From Galdieria partita (Eukaryota; Rhodophyta; Bangiophyceae; Galdieriales; Galdieriaceae), in contig BQMJ01000020.1 in the NCBI GenBank assembly GCA_025991245.1, positions 1 through 64,000 of the forward strand: DNA of 64,000 nt. Direction: 5' to 3'. The notes below the pieces were generated by a model. It ran no database searches, was not told where the DNA came from, and saw only the letters and a program-made list of their open reading frames with translations. How positions within the stretch are numbered: position 1 is the first letter of the stretch; each line of letters begins with the position of its first letter. Shown in pieces: positions 12,291 through 23,950 of the stretch. Made by a program: the position numbers and the translations under genes.

Positions 12291-13359
12291 AATTCCATTC
12301 TTTCTCAGTGGCTTCTCCTTGTATAGTATGATGATCTCCATTGTGCAATCTCTTGGCCCTTTTTTGTTGTTACTTTTTGCAACTTTTCACTATTCGAAAA
12401 AACCAATAATTTCCCTATAATACTTGATCTTTTGAATAAAATTTATCAATCAACAAAATAATTCAAGTAAACTCTTTTTGAATAATAACTCATTGAACGG
12501 GTCATGTCCTCCTTTCCTTTACCACATTCACTTTTTTGCATACATTCTTTACATATCGCGGATATCAATAAAGGGAACCAAATGAAAAAATAGAACTTGT
12601 GTGATTGACAAAACTCAATGAATTGTGTTGGCAGATTTGGTTTCAAACTATTTCCCAAAACAGCTTTAGAATGTGAAATGTTCATCAAATTTGATACATC
12701 TTTGAAAGAATCCTTTTTATTTCATCTCATGCACTCAAGCCTTTTCTAGACAACTTGTTTCGAATACAATATCTTTCAAGATCTCTGCACTTTGTCAGTT
12801 CAACATACACTAGTCTACCTGATCATATTGTTCAAGGTTTGGTTTCGTAGATAATACTTGGTCCCCTGCTTTGGTTTTGAAAATACTTTGGATATTTACC
12901 AAAGGTTCAATTTAGTCTTTGCTTTTATGTTTTGGCTAATCTTAGTGAAATAAACTTTTCCATAAGTATGTATATACAACTCGTTCAGGTAAAAAGGTGC
13001 CGATAATCACTGCTACAAATTATCCTCTTTTACACTATTCTCATCTAAAGAACCAAGAATTCTCAAAGCTATGGTAGTTGTTTCCAAACAATCTCCCTTT
13101 ATCGATCGTAATCAACCTCTCCCTTCAAAATGTTTCTGCAGATAAATCACTTTTGAACTCTGTTGTTAACCAACCACAAAGTTCAAACCTAGTGGCTACG
13201 AAGTTACGACCAAAACAACCCAGGTTTAAATAGTATCCAAAAAAAGAAAAACTTTCTAGTCTATTCTCAGGATGTTTCTCGTTCAAATTCAAAAAAGTTT
13301 TCATAGACATACTTTATCCGCTTTGAAGTGGGTTGCATAACACAACTATTTAGCTCCTG

Positions 13360-13800
13360 TTCTCAACCAATAAGTTCTAACGAAAGAACGTTTCGAAGAG
13401 CTTAGAAAGGAGGTGGTATGAAAGGATGCCTTTAAAAGGTACAAACTATATCGTTTCTTGTATACTTGTAGAGAAATTTCCAAAAGAACCTTGCACTAGA
13501 GAGTTAAAAGACTGTTGATGCTCTATTCTTTTTGTGTTAGGGAGTTGTATCGTTGGAATTCAGTTACAGACTTTCCACTGTTGTACCTGATAATTCAGAA
13601 TTCGTGAAAGTAACGAGAAAAATACTGGAGAGTTAATAGAATTGGATTTGACTTGTTGTTGACAAGGAGCTTTTCTTTGATCTCACAAGCCCAAACAGAA
13701 CACGTTGAGTTTTAAGATGGTTAGCTTCCACATTGTTTGAATTGTAAACACTTGGTTAACGTTTTGTGAATCGAACGTTTTCAACAATTCCAGCTAGACC
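13360..13800 (+). repeat. Decayed direct repeat B, copy 2
   Basis: Second copy of the block at 9590-10110, same orientation, about 3.8 kb further in. Protein-like stretches such as KRLLMLYSFCVRELYRWNS appear in one frame but the copy is broken. The family is unknown. Confidence 0.6.
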
Positions 13801-16358
13801 TGTGGTTGGGTTAAATAAGGACTTCAAAAGAGTGCTGATTACAGTTGTCAAGAAGGAAGTTTGTCCCATACCCTAGAATGCTGTCATAGAAGACTGTAGT
13901 GAGGAATGTGAATCAATCCTTATGTTGCTGAATGAAATTCTACCCTGCGTTTTAATTTTGTGAAACAAGGATCAAGAATTCCTAGAGATATGGACGGTAA
14001 CTAGTACTAGCAACTTTGACTGAGATTTTCTGGAAGATGTACTTTGAAGCAGACGGTGACTTTAGCAAAGTCAACGATAGTCTATAGTGTCACAAAATTC
14101 AGCAGTCAACAACCGACCATCCTGAAAGGATTCCAAGAATAGATAAGCCCAAATGAGTTGTACAGTCGTTGCTTCCAAAGATAAAATCTTTTTGCTCTAA
14201 CAAAACTTGTAGAATGCCACAAGGGAAGAAATCAACAACAACTCAATGAGATACTTTTAAAGTATACAAAGTACTTTAACAAGACACGAAGCAAGGTTTC
14301 AAGTTACCAATTCGACTTGAATTTCCATTCTCATCTCACAGTTACTCTGAAAACAACGCATCAAATCTACAACAATTTTGTTAGAAACTTCACTGTCTCG
14401 ACAAAACTAAAATTCTGACAGTATCCAAAAATATTTCAAAACGAAAAGCCAAATCCACTTGTTCAACCTTTGAAACTTGGGTTCCCAAAGAAGGAGACGT
14501 AAAGATTTCAATACTCATAGCTCAGAATTGTGAACATCATACTATCAATGACTTTCGATTGAGACTTCTTTCTTGCAGCGAGTAACGAAAGTTGCAAGCT
14601 CTGATAAATTGGTGTGTTCCACTGCCTCTTTCATAAAGTGAAGAAAACTTTAACTCAAAGATAACTTTGCACGATATCACTTTGAGTAGCTGAGGTATCT
14701 TCATCCAGTCGTTCAAAGTTCACATATATTCGACAATGTTCGATTAGATAGGTGAAGTATCCTCAAGGATAGATGTCAAAAGTAGACAAAGTGTGACCCT
14801 TCAAAGAAAGCATTGAGTTGAATGGATTCTTTCTCTTGTATGTATTGGATAGCAATCTTTGATGTCTAGTACTGTGAAGATTCTTTTGTAGACAATTGAA
14901 CTTCTAGTGGAGGTCTATATAGTCTGGTTGGTGTAGAAAAGACAAGCAATGGAATAGTGTAAACTGGAAGAGTGGAAAACAAGTATTAAAGTCTCAAAGT
15001 ATCTAAATTTTCCTTAACCGGAAGCACTGTTGATTTCAGAATATCTCTCAAGTCAATGAAAGAAATTATTCAATCATAAAATATGTTTCTCAAGAAGTCA
15101 CCTCAAGTTCATGTATGCATTCTTTCTCTAATCAACTCCATATCAATGTTCCATAGGAGACAAAGAAACACTAGATTTCTTTTTTGAATTCTAAAACATA
15201 GTTGTAACACATATTATACAAACTATACAACTCTATAAATTGCAAAACGTGTTTTTTACTATTGAGACAAAATTGAAAGGTCGTGTTGGTTGATGACACA
15301 ATTTGATTGAAGATCATCAATTGATTCTCAAAGGATGATTGGTGAAACGTCTTTAAATATGTCCAGAGAGTTTGTTAGATACGAAAAAGTAGCTTGTCTT
15401 CAAACGACTCAAAGCAATAATTAGGTTTGCTAGCAGTTGGAATCTAGATCTCAACTAAATTTGTAATATAGCGATAGGCTTCATGAAGACATACAGTGTC
15501 ATTGACTGTTCAAATTGAAGTATATACAACTATAGTTTGTCTTTTTCACTTTCACAAGAGTCTCTCAATAGACAAATGTTGACATATGGACATTGCAAAC
15601 TATTCAACAAATACAAGACATAGATGAGAATCTGCTTGGATCACTGCAAAATATGTTCAAAGCGGATTTTCAGCCCTATTTCACAAGACTCTGCATAACA
15701 ATTCTTAATAAAACTACTTTCAAACAACACCCAATCAAATAACGCCGACTTATAACAGGTCTTACTGGATCAGTTACTAAAACTCAGTGCAAGTTTGGAA
15801 CCTTCTATCACGACATTATTCTCGAAATAAACACAGTTGATTTTCGCCTGAATACTAGAGACTGCAAAGCAGATACTGAAAGTTGAGTGGAAACCAATGT
15901 TCAAAATGAATCGTTGACTGCTCAAATGAATTCAAAGAGAGGTAAAAACTCGACTTGTAGAACCTAAAAGAAAGTCCTCCGAACTGACAATGCCAACAAC
16001 AAAATTAGAAGCAAACTTTATACCCAAAGTTATTATCACACTAAAAGAAACAAGCAAACAAACTATCTACTCAAGACGACAAAGTTTCCCAAATATGTTG
16101 TGTTTGTTGAATTTACACAATGTTCTGGAAGTGAGTCAATCCGTTATTTGTCCACTGTGAAAACAAATAACTATGTCACAGGGAAAACAACAAAGTCACT
16201 TGCAAGTAGGACTATACTATAAGCTCTCATACGTAGCCTATACACTACTCTTATAGAACAGCTTAAACTTTCTTCATTTGCTGCACTCAAGTGATTCCCT
16301 CAATTGGATGATTGTTGTGTGATTCGGTGATCTGTTGTGGTTGTTGCGAGTTTACAGA

Positions 16359-19081
16359 ATGAACACTATTCGTATTGAAAGTATCGAATTTCCCCTTGTC
16401 AATAGAGAATCAGCTGTCTTGCAAGTTATAGAAAGTTTCCTATTATCATACCCTTTGAGACGAGATGGTACTTCGAGAAATCCTCGACCTCACATATGCT
16501 ATGCACCTCAAATGTATGGGAGTGGCAAAAGCGCTTTTGGACAGCATTTCCATTGGTTCCTTTCAGTCAACAAAGAGAACTTGTTGCAATATTTAAAAAA
16601 TTTTTGTTGCTTACCTGGCTTTGAGAAGGGGGAGAATGTAGGAGAACGTGCTCTACACGCGCTGTTAAACGAGACTTTATATGTTATGTTGAATCTTCTC
16701 GATGTTCCTGACGGGAATCGCTTTCAAACCACGCTTTTGGAGTGGATAAGCGAGAAAGCTCTTTCCCAGTTACCAAACGGTGCAGATTTACTTTCTCAAG
16801 TTCTTTCCTATATCGGTAGTCCAAAAGAATGGCTACAGAAACTCTTGCAAGTAACCAAGAAACGTTATTTATATTTGTTTATTGACGAAATTGGACTTTT
16901 AGAAGAATACAATTTCACATTGTTTAAGGATTTGATGGTTACACAAGGAGCAAGTCGAGTGCACAACGTGTACCGTGCCTTTTTTAGAGTTTTGTCAATT
17001 GTTGTAAGTCAACCTTTTGTCATTTGTATTGTTGCGGGGAGATCGAACTGTATAATTGGTAGAGAAGAGGATGCAATGCCTTCCCAAATAACGTTAAATT
17101 TTCTTCGGTTGGATCCTTTTTCAGAAGCAACTATCAAGTACTTTATACAAAATGCTACTTGTCATAATGAACCTATTCTAAAAGTACTATTTCCTAGTCA
17201 TCCTGAGGGACACGATTGGTTCTTCAAACAAGTGTATGATTATACAGGTGGTGTTCCCTTTTATGTTGTTCATGTTTTAAATGAATTGGGAAAGAGATGT
17301 GAACGTTGGAATAGTTTATGTGATCTTTCAGAGGATGAAATGAAAGAGGAAATGGAAAGAATTGCTCCGAATTTTTCTCTCGTAGTAACTCTTTCTCGTA
17401 TGACACCCGAATCAATGATTGTTTTTTCTTCTATGCTTCTTGCGAGTATATTTGAATTTCGTATTCCAATGAGAGAGACTCTATTTGATGGAAGCCATTC
17501 TGAATATGTTTTAGATATTGCCAACCATTTTGGTTTTTATTATGTGTGAGTTGCTCGAGAAATGAACAAGACGAAGCAAGCAGGATATCCGTTGAAGACA
17601 GCGATGAAACGTATTTCAAGTTGGTTTTTCCAAAGATTGTACTAAAGCATATTCAATCGCGATATTGGAATATTCCTCCTCTTCGTTTTATTTGTAGTTT
17701 ATTTTCATCGATCAGTCGATTGGATTCACTTTCCAGTCGTGGTTTCAAATTTGAAATTATATTTACTCTTATTCTTTATGTTCGATGGTGTTTCTGTTCC
17801 AAACTAGGAGAATTGAGTATATTTCGACACAGTTTTATAGAACATATATCAATAGAATCTACTCAAACCATTGGTAGCGTAAAAGTGGATCCTATTCCCA
17901 ATTATGTTCCAGCATTTAGTTCGACAGTGACTAGAATCCATAGTGCTAACGAAGCAACTTACCATATCAATACTTGGAAAGCATTTTTTGAAAAGTATTT
18001 ATCAAAAGATGGAATATTTATTCCTATTCGACAAAACTCCAGTGGACCTGATGTTCTTATTCGAGTCACAGATATGAAAGACAATTCTTTCCTTGTTGTT
18101 CAAGGTGAATCTTCTTCAGAGCAAACACCTATGGACACTGAAACCACCAAGAAGAGAGTATATTTGATAGGTATTGCATTGAAATGTTTTCAGTTGTCAA
18201 CGTCTGGTGTTGGACGTTCAATGATTAAGGCAGAAGTTGCTAAATTTTTACATCCATTGGCGTCACAGCTTGAATTGGAACAGAATAATTTAAGAGCCAT
18301 TCAGTTGATTGTAAGCGACAAGTATACTGAAGAAGTTTCCGTACAATTTCGTGATAATCAGAATTGGATATTGAATAGTGGAGTTTATTATGAAGACAAT
18401 AATAATAATATTGTTTACAGTTCTATCAACTCTGAAAGACAACCACAGAATATACGAGAAGAGTGGTTGAGGATACCTCCTCATTGTCAAGTTGTAGTAT
18501 GTTCAACAACATCTTTGCAAACCTTTTTAGGTCGCAAGGCTAGCGAAGAACTTGAAAGAGTGTTTGCAGACAATCCTGGATGGTTGGAACAACTGAAACC
18601 ACTTTCTGATTTGTTGAGCAATTCGTTTGTAGATTTGTTAAGGCGTATTCCATTTGAAGAAACTGAAAGAAATAGTGGAAGGATGGAAAGAAGAAATACT
18701 CGTCCAAGTATGGATATGGATGTAATGCAAGTGGAAGATACGCGAGGAGAATCAGCTAGTTCTGCTCCGAATTCTCTGCAACAAGTTCCATTTAATCCTG
18801 GAAGAGAGCAAACACCAATGACAGCTGTGGATATTAGACATAGTATGCATGTACCAACACAATCCTTTGTAGACTTTGATTGGAAAAAGTTCTTAATCGA
18901 AAATGCATTGATTCCTGAAGAGTATGCTGGTCGATATGCGACACTGTTGCATAGTGTTGTTGGAAATAATCGAAGCAAGGTCGATGAAAAATTACTGAGA
19001 ATCATTCGAGTACACGAAGATCATCTCTTCTATATACTAGCAGCATTACGAGTTGATGAATTTGCGAACAACAGTCAATAA
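16359..19081 (+). CDS. Subtelomeric P-loop NTPase fused to nuclease-like domain (Crinkler/RHS or archaeal-like ATPase type)
   Basis: The ATG at 16359 begins MNTIRIESIEFPLVNRE. Residues 1-395 form a P-loop NTPase: Walker A-like MYGSGKSAFG (about residue 55), Walker B LFIDEIGLLEE (about 180), a sensor-like IVAGRS, and the TGGVPFYV motif (about 305) typical of ATPase_2/STAND-like AAA enzymes. The second part has NSSGPDVLIRV followed by FLVVQGESSS, which resembles the D...Q/E core of degenerate PD-(D/E)XK nucleases in Crinkler/RHS-type proteins. A low-complexity linker follows, then a SAM-like helical tail (DFDWKKFLIENALIPEEY). A short intron near 17544-17620 joins the halves, giving about 881 residues; a 35-38 nt intron starting at 17546 would instead keep DETYFKLVF. 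The family match is established for the NTPase part and inferred for the nuclease. It is the first intact gene from the telomere. Confidence 0.8.
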
Positions 19082-19349
19082 CTTTGATACTCTGCTTTTT
19101 GGTGAATCGAACTCTACAATTCGTCGTTCATTACTTTTTGTAATGCCAATGTTGAGTATTCTTGAAATATAATTGTTTTAAATTTGCATCATTGAAACAC
19201 TAGTAAAATTATCGTTCTTTCCTTCTATAAAAAAGAATCTATGGAAACACCCTGAAGACCGAACAGTCAGCAAATGTACAGTAGACAGTATGCTCTCCTT
19301 TGCAGACGACAATGAAATTATTGCATTACGTACATATACTCTAATAACG

Positions 19350-20240
19350 CCTCTGCTAATTTAATGACTGAAAAGGGAAAACTACATAGAATTCAACGAT
19401 ACTGGACGAGTTTAGCGGTGATAAAGAAATCAATGTAATAACACCTTTGCTCCAAAAGTTACAGAATTCCTAATACGTAAGACCCTACTTTTCCCAACAA
19501 CCATAACGAATAGAGTGTTTTCGTCATACAACTCACGAAAGTTTGTTGATGGCAAAACTTTACCATCTTGAGTCCTTTCTAATTTGCTGTAACTTTCGTC
19601 TAGAACACCAACTTCATCAAAAGCCACAAGAAGGTATTGAACGGCGGGAATGTTCATTCTATCTCGTAAAGTGAAACTAGAATCGATGGTTCCTCTTCCA
19701 TAGTTTCAAAGGCTTTGCTCTTTTGTGTAACTAGACTACCAACATGAGAGCAGAGAATATTGATCATCAAGTGGTAGACTACCCCTTTCAAGTTTCGTTT
19801 TTCTTCAATAGGCAAAGTTGATTCGAGGTTTCTCAAATCCAAAGCTTTCAACTTGTCTAAAAACTCTTTCCTAGAAGGATCCGAAGAAAAAAAAGCCAGA
19901 AATATTTCACCAAACCTCGGCACCAACTCCAAATATAGCTAATACACAAAGTCATCTTGCAAGACCCAAACATATGAGGCAAAAAAGTCATAGTCAAACG
20001 GAAGTTGAGACTTCTTGATTCAACCTCAAATTCTTCTCTGTGGCATTGAAGTTCATATAGTTCTGTTGTCACAAGAAACACTCCTCTCATAGTCTACTAC
20101 TTGTGTGTTGTATGGGTTACAAGTGTCCCACTCAATACCTAAGAAATGGGTAGAAGCAGACCAGTAAAGTTGAAGTAAGTTGAGTTGTGTTTTCGTTCCT
20201 TTGTACAAATGGAAGTTGCAAAAACACGTTTGACGATGCT
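19350..20240 (-). pseudogene. Fossil paralog of the neighbouring NTPase-nuclease gene
   Basis: Read on the minus strand, pieces follow the NTPase domain of the intact gene at 16359 in order: an N-terminal LPFVQRNENTTQL (compare FPLVNRESAVLQV), a PHMFGS P-loop region, FGEIFLAFF (compare FGQHFHWFL), a LLVAFDEVGVLDE Walker B, VMVVGKSR (compare CIVAGRS), and ITLISLSPLNSSSI (compare ITLNFLRLDPFSEA). The copy is broken in several places and the nuclease half was not found. It lies inverted to the intact gene, about 270 bp past its stop, and is clearly diverged, so it is not a recent duplicate. Confidence 0.82.
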
Positions 20241-20577
20241 ATCATACTTTGATGAATACCCAATGGTGTTACAAGGCTGTTTGATAATAAAGTTTTCATC
20301 TGATGAAACTGCATAAGAAAGATTTTGTTGTAATGAAAATGAATACAATAGATTGGATAGATGGAAACATGGCTATCATTGCACTCTATAGAAATTTCAA
20401 ACAAAAGCACACAAGTCTCTCTAATAAGAAATACAATGAAGTATACTCTATTTGTGCTTGACTTGCAACCACTTTCTGACAATAAAGTGCCACTTGTACA
20501 AAGCATTCTAATTATCAGATCAATTGAAATACTTTTTCACCAGCGGATCATATGCAAACAAAGAATTTCGGATAGAA
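20241..20577. other. Spacer between fossil paralog and GH31 gene
   Basis: About 340 bp without a supported gene. It would contain the 5' flank of the minus-strand fossil and the promoter of the GH31 gene. Open frames on both strands here are short and do not resemble known proteins. Confidence 0.55.
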
Positions 20578-23500
20578 ATGGCTTCTTCCCATCCAACTCT
20601 GTGTAGTTGGCTTCGAAACTTTAGTCGAAATGCTATTGCCTTGAAAGAATCTACTTTTATTTGTAATCAGGGAAGCACAAGGTTTACAGTTATCAACGAT
20701 TATGTGGTTCGTTGTGAGATGGGTAAAAGAATAGATCATAGATATGCGTTTGAAGATAGATCATCCTTTGCTTTTTTAAACAGAAATAGTGGCAAGAAGG
20801 TTTCTTTTCAGGTGCAAACCATAGAGGAAGAGCAGGTGTTCTTGGAAACCGAGTTTTTCACTCTTTGGTATAAGCCACAAAGAGATTGCAAAGACTTTCA
20901 AGGTAATGGACTAGTTATCCAATTTCTATTGAGACTCAACTTTATTCAGATCAATTGTTTGTCAAGTTGAAAAGTTCTGAAAGTGCAGACTTTCTTTCTT
21001 GCCCTGTGGAACAACAATCAGACCATAACTTGGGAGGCACTTGTCGAACTTTGGATGAAGCAAGTGGCTGGAAAGTATGTAATTGGAAAGGAGAATCTAT
21101 TGCTCTCGATGTGGATCTGGGCATAGGTATGGTTTCCAAGAAAGGTTTTGTGGTGATGGATGATTCGACCACTCCACTATTTGATGAAAATGGTTGGCCG
21201 CTTTCTTCTTCACAACGAAACAACATTTGCGACATTTATATATTTTGTTATGGTTCCAATTACAGAAAAGCTTTGCAGTTGTTTTGTCAAGTATCAGGAC
21301 GAGTTCCACTGATTCCTCGCTACATTTTAGGGAATTGGTGGTCTCGATATTGGCGTTATTCTGAAGATGAACTGAAAGTGCTTATCCAACTATTTGAAAA
21401 GTATCGATTGCCATTTTCAGTTTGTATTTTGGATATGGATTGGCGTATGTAACATTCATTTATTTGTCTCTCAATATTCATGATTGGATAGATGTTGTGG
21501 ACTGTGAAGTTTATGATTTTCAAGTGTTTGGTTGTCATCCAGGTTGGACAGGATATACATGGAATAGAGAATTGTTTCCGAATCCTGCAGCATTGATTGA
21601 TTGGCTACATAAGAAGGGTTTAAGAGTGGCTTTGAATTTGCATCCTGCAGACGGTGTTTGGCCTCATGAAGAAGTTTATCAAAATTTTGCAATGGCGATG
21701 GGACTATCGGAGAATAACGAAATAAGAAAGAGCAGACCCATTCCTTTTGATATTACGGATCCGTTATTCACTGAGAATTATTTTCGGTTATTGCATCATA
21801 CACAAGAAGAAGAGAATGGAGTTGATTTTTGGTGGATAGGTAAGTTTGTTGTCTAACGAAACGGATTTTACACGATTGAAAACTTTGTGCATAGACTGGC
21901 AACAGGGTACCAAGACTTCTCTAGAAGGAGTCGATCCCTTATTTGTCTTGAATCATTTTCATTATTTGGATCACGGAAGAGGAGGACGTCGTAGACCCTT
22001 TATCTTTTCAAGGTTTCCTGGATTAGGAGGTCAACGATATCCCATCGGCTTTTCTGGAGACACTCATGTGACTTGGAGTAAGTTTTGTTGATTTTATTTA
22101 TTTATCTAAAACGAGTATTCAGATTCTTTGGCTTTTCAACCTTATTTTACTGCAACTGCTGCAAATGTTGGATATTTCTATTGGTCTCATGATATTGGAG
22201 GTCATTTTGCTGGTATAGAAGAACCTCAACTATTGGTTCGTTGGATACAGTTTGGTTTATATTCTCCCATTTTGCGTCTTCATTCCAACAAGAATCCATA
22301 TCATTCACGGTAAGTCTTATTTCGTAGTCAATAGATAGTCGGTATCATGACGCATATTTCTAGTCATCCGTGGATGTATGATGCAGATATTTTACAAGCC
22401 TGTCAAAGTGCAATGCAACAGAGACATTCTTTTATTCCCTACTTGTATACAATGGCTTGGCGTGCGACTCAAGATTGCATTGCATTGATTGAACCGATGT
22501 ATTATACGCATCCCAATGATGACAATGCTTATGCTTGTCCTGGTCAATATTGGTTTGGTTCGAAACTCATTGTAGCTCCATTTGTGGAAAGAACCGATTT
22601 CTATACGAGACATTCCAGACAAGTAAGTAACTGAAAACACATAGAATACTCTTAATGCTATGCTATTCTAGGTAGTATGGTTACCTCCAAGTGTGGCTCC
22701 TTGGCGAAATATTTACACTGGAGAAGCGTTTGAAGGAAATAGATGGCATGTCATTTATGGAAGACTTGAAGATATTCCTGTATGGGGTATACCTGGTGCT
22801 ATCATTCCTCTTTCAAGGGATGAAGAAATAATAGAGAATGGTTCTTATCGTTTTCCTATCAACAATCCTCGTCGACTAGAACTTGTTGTGATTGGAGGGG
22901 ATAGTGGTAGTTTTCAGTTATTAGAGGACGATGGTAGAGTGGAACCTCTTGTTGAGTATGAAGGAGGAGCTTGTATGACTCTTTTAGAGTTGAAATGGGA
23001 AGAGCATCGATTGGAAATGAATATTGCCAAAGTACAAGGAGATATAACCGTTGTTCCAAACCAACGAGATTGGAAAGTTACTTTTCTTGGAGTATCAACT
23101 TGTTTACAAGTGAAAGTTTATTCTAATGGAAGTCCAATTTCTTCCTTTTCTCAAACGGTCAATGAACAAAAAGAATCCATTTCTGTCTTTTTAGAGAATA
23201 TCCCTGTCCAAGGCCATATTCAAATAATGATGGAACCTATTGCGAACAACCCAATCTATTCTATAAGAAATAGGAGAGAAGAAAAGATTCGTCAATTATT
23301 GTTTTGGTTTCATCTTAATACAGTGGCTAAAGAGCGCATAGATAATGCTCTTGGTATATTGACAAAGGAGCCTTATCGCCTGGACGAAATATCTGAACAT
23401 ATGCTTTCCAGTTCTCAGAAGAGAGCCTTGTTGGAATATCTCACATGTTGTGGTTGTCACTGTGCTTGGAATGCACGTCCTCATGCTCCTTTCATTGTTT

Positions 23501-23709
23501 GGAAAGCAGATAACAATCATTTGGATTGTAATGTATATTGGTATTCTAGAATGGACGGAGAAAAGCGTCAAATCAAATGGGACGAGAACAAGAATGAAAT
23601 GATATTATGGAAACATCATAAAAAAGGAGATAATATTCCATCCAATTGGAATTTGTGTGTGGAATATGGAAATATGCTTTCTCTTGTATTGGATAATGAT
23701 AAAGTCTAG
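20578..23709 (+). CDS. Glycoside hydrolase family 31 (alpha-glucosidase/alpha-xylosidase type)
   Basis: Seven exons: 20578-20902, 20950-21444, 21492-21839, 21895-22077, 22123-22309, 22364-22622 and 22672-23709, summing to 944 codons. The introns are 45-55 nt. Signature blocks in order are LGGTCRTLDEASG, RYWRYSEDEL, DMDWH (completed only by the 21445-21491 splice), GWTGYTWN, WWIDWQQG carrying the presumed nucleophile Asp, GFSGDTHVTW with the presumed acid/base, and WSHDIGGH. A C-terminal beta-sandwich region and an extra helical tail follow. The WWIDWQQG form of the nucleophile motif differs from the commoner WxDMNE, placing it in a less studied GH31 branch. There is no obvious signal peptide (start MASSHPTLCSW), so a cytosolic role in alpha-glucan or floridoside-related sugar turnover is possible. 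The exact substrate cannot be told. Confidence 0.93.
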
Positions 23710-23950
23710 TGAAAGTTTTGCCAACTATTCTTTTTGTAACGCAAATATGAAACAACATTGGAGTATAATTGAGTATCGTGAACAATATTTTCAAATCCAT
23801 GGAGATGGTTACAAAACGATCTTGTCGATAAGAATCGTTTGATTCAGTCTCAGCAGTTTGAATTGCAACAATCTCAAAGATTGATTTGTCGTTCTCATCC
23901 ACTCAATTTTCTCTCAATTCACTTGGACTTTGTACCCCTTAGAAATAAAT

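Larger units (their letters stand above)
8301..16358. other. Gene-free inner subtelomeric DNA with decayed repeats
   Basis: About 8 kb with no intact gene. Base composition is more balanced than in 1.2-8.3 kb, with CAAGTTG, GTTGAC and AGACTTG-type words that look like eroded coding sequence. Short stretches read as plausible protein in one frame and then stop. No family was identified. Pairs of direct repeats inside it are listed separately. From about 16.0 kb the sequence leads into the first intact gene. Confidence 0.7.

Noticed and set aside
1-16358. LTR elements, LINEs or DNA transposons in the subtelomere
   Set aside because: I saw no reverse transcriptase, integrase or transposase motif, no terminal inverted repeats and no matched LTRs; the repeats found are diverged direct blocks of unknown nature.
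18487-19005. A 172-residue minus-strand open frame
   Set aside because: It is the antisense shadow of the nuclease-like half of the gene at 16359-19081.
21422-21491. Unspliced reading of the GH31 gene with an alternative start at 21422
   Set aside because: Splicing at 21445-21491 recreates the GH31-specific DMDWH motif, so this is intron plus exon, not a new gene.
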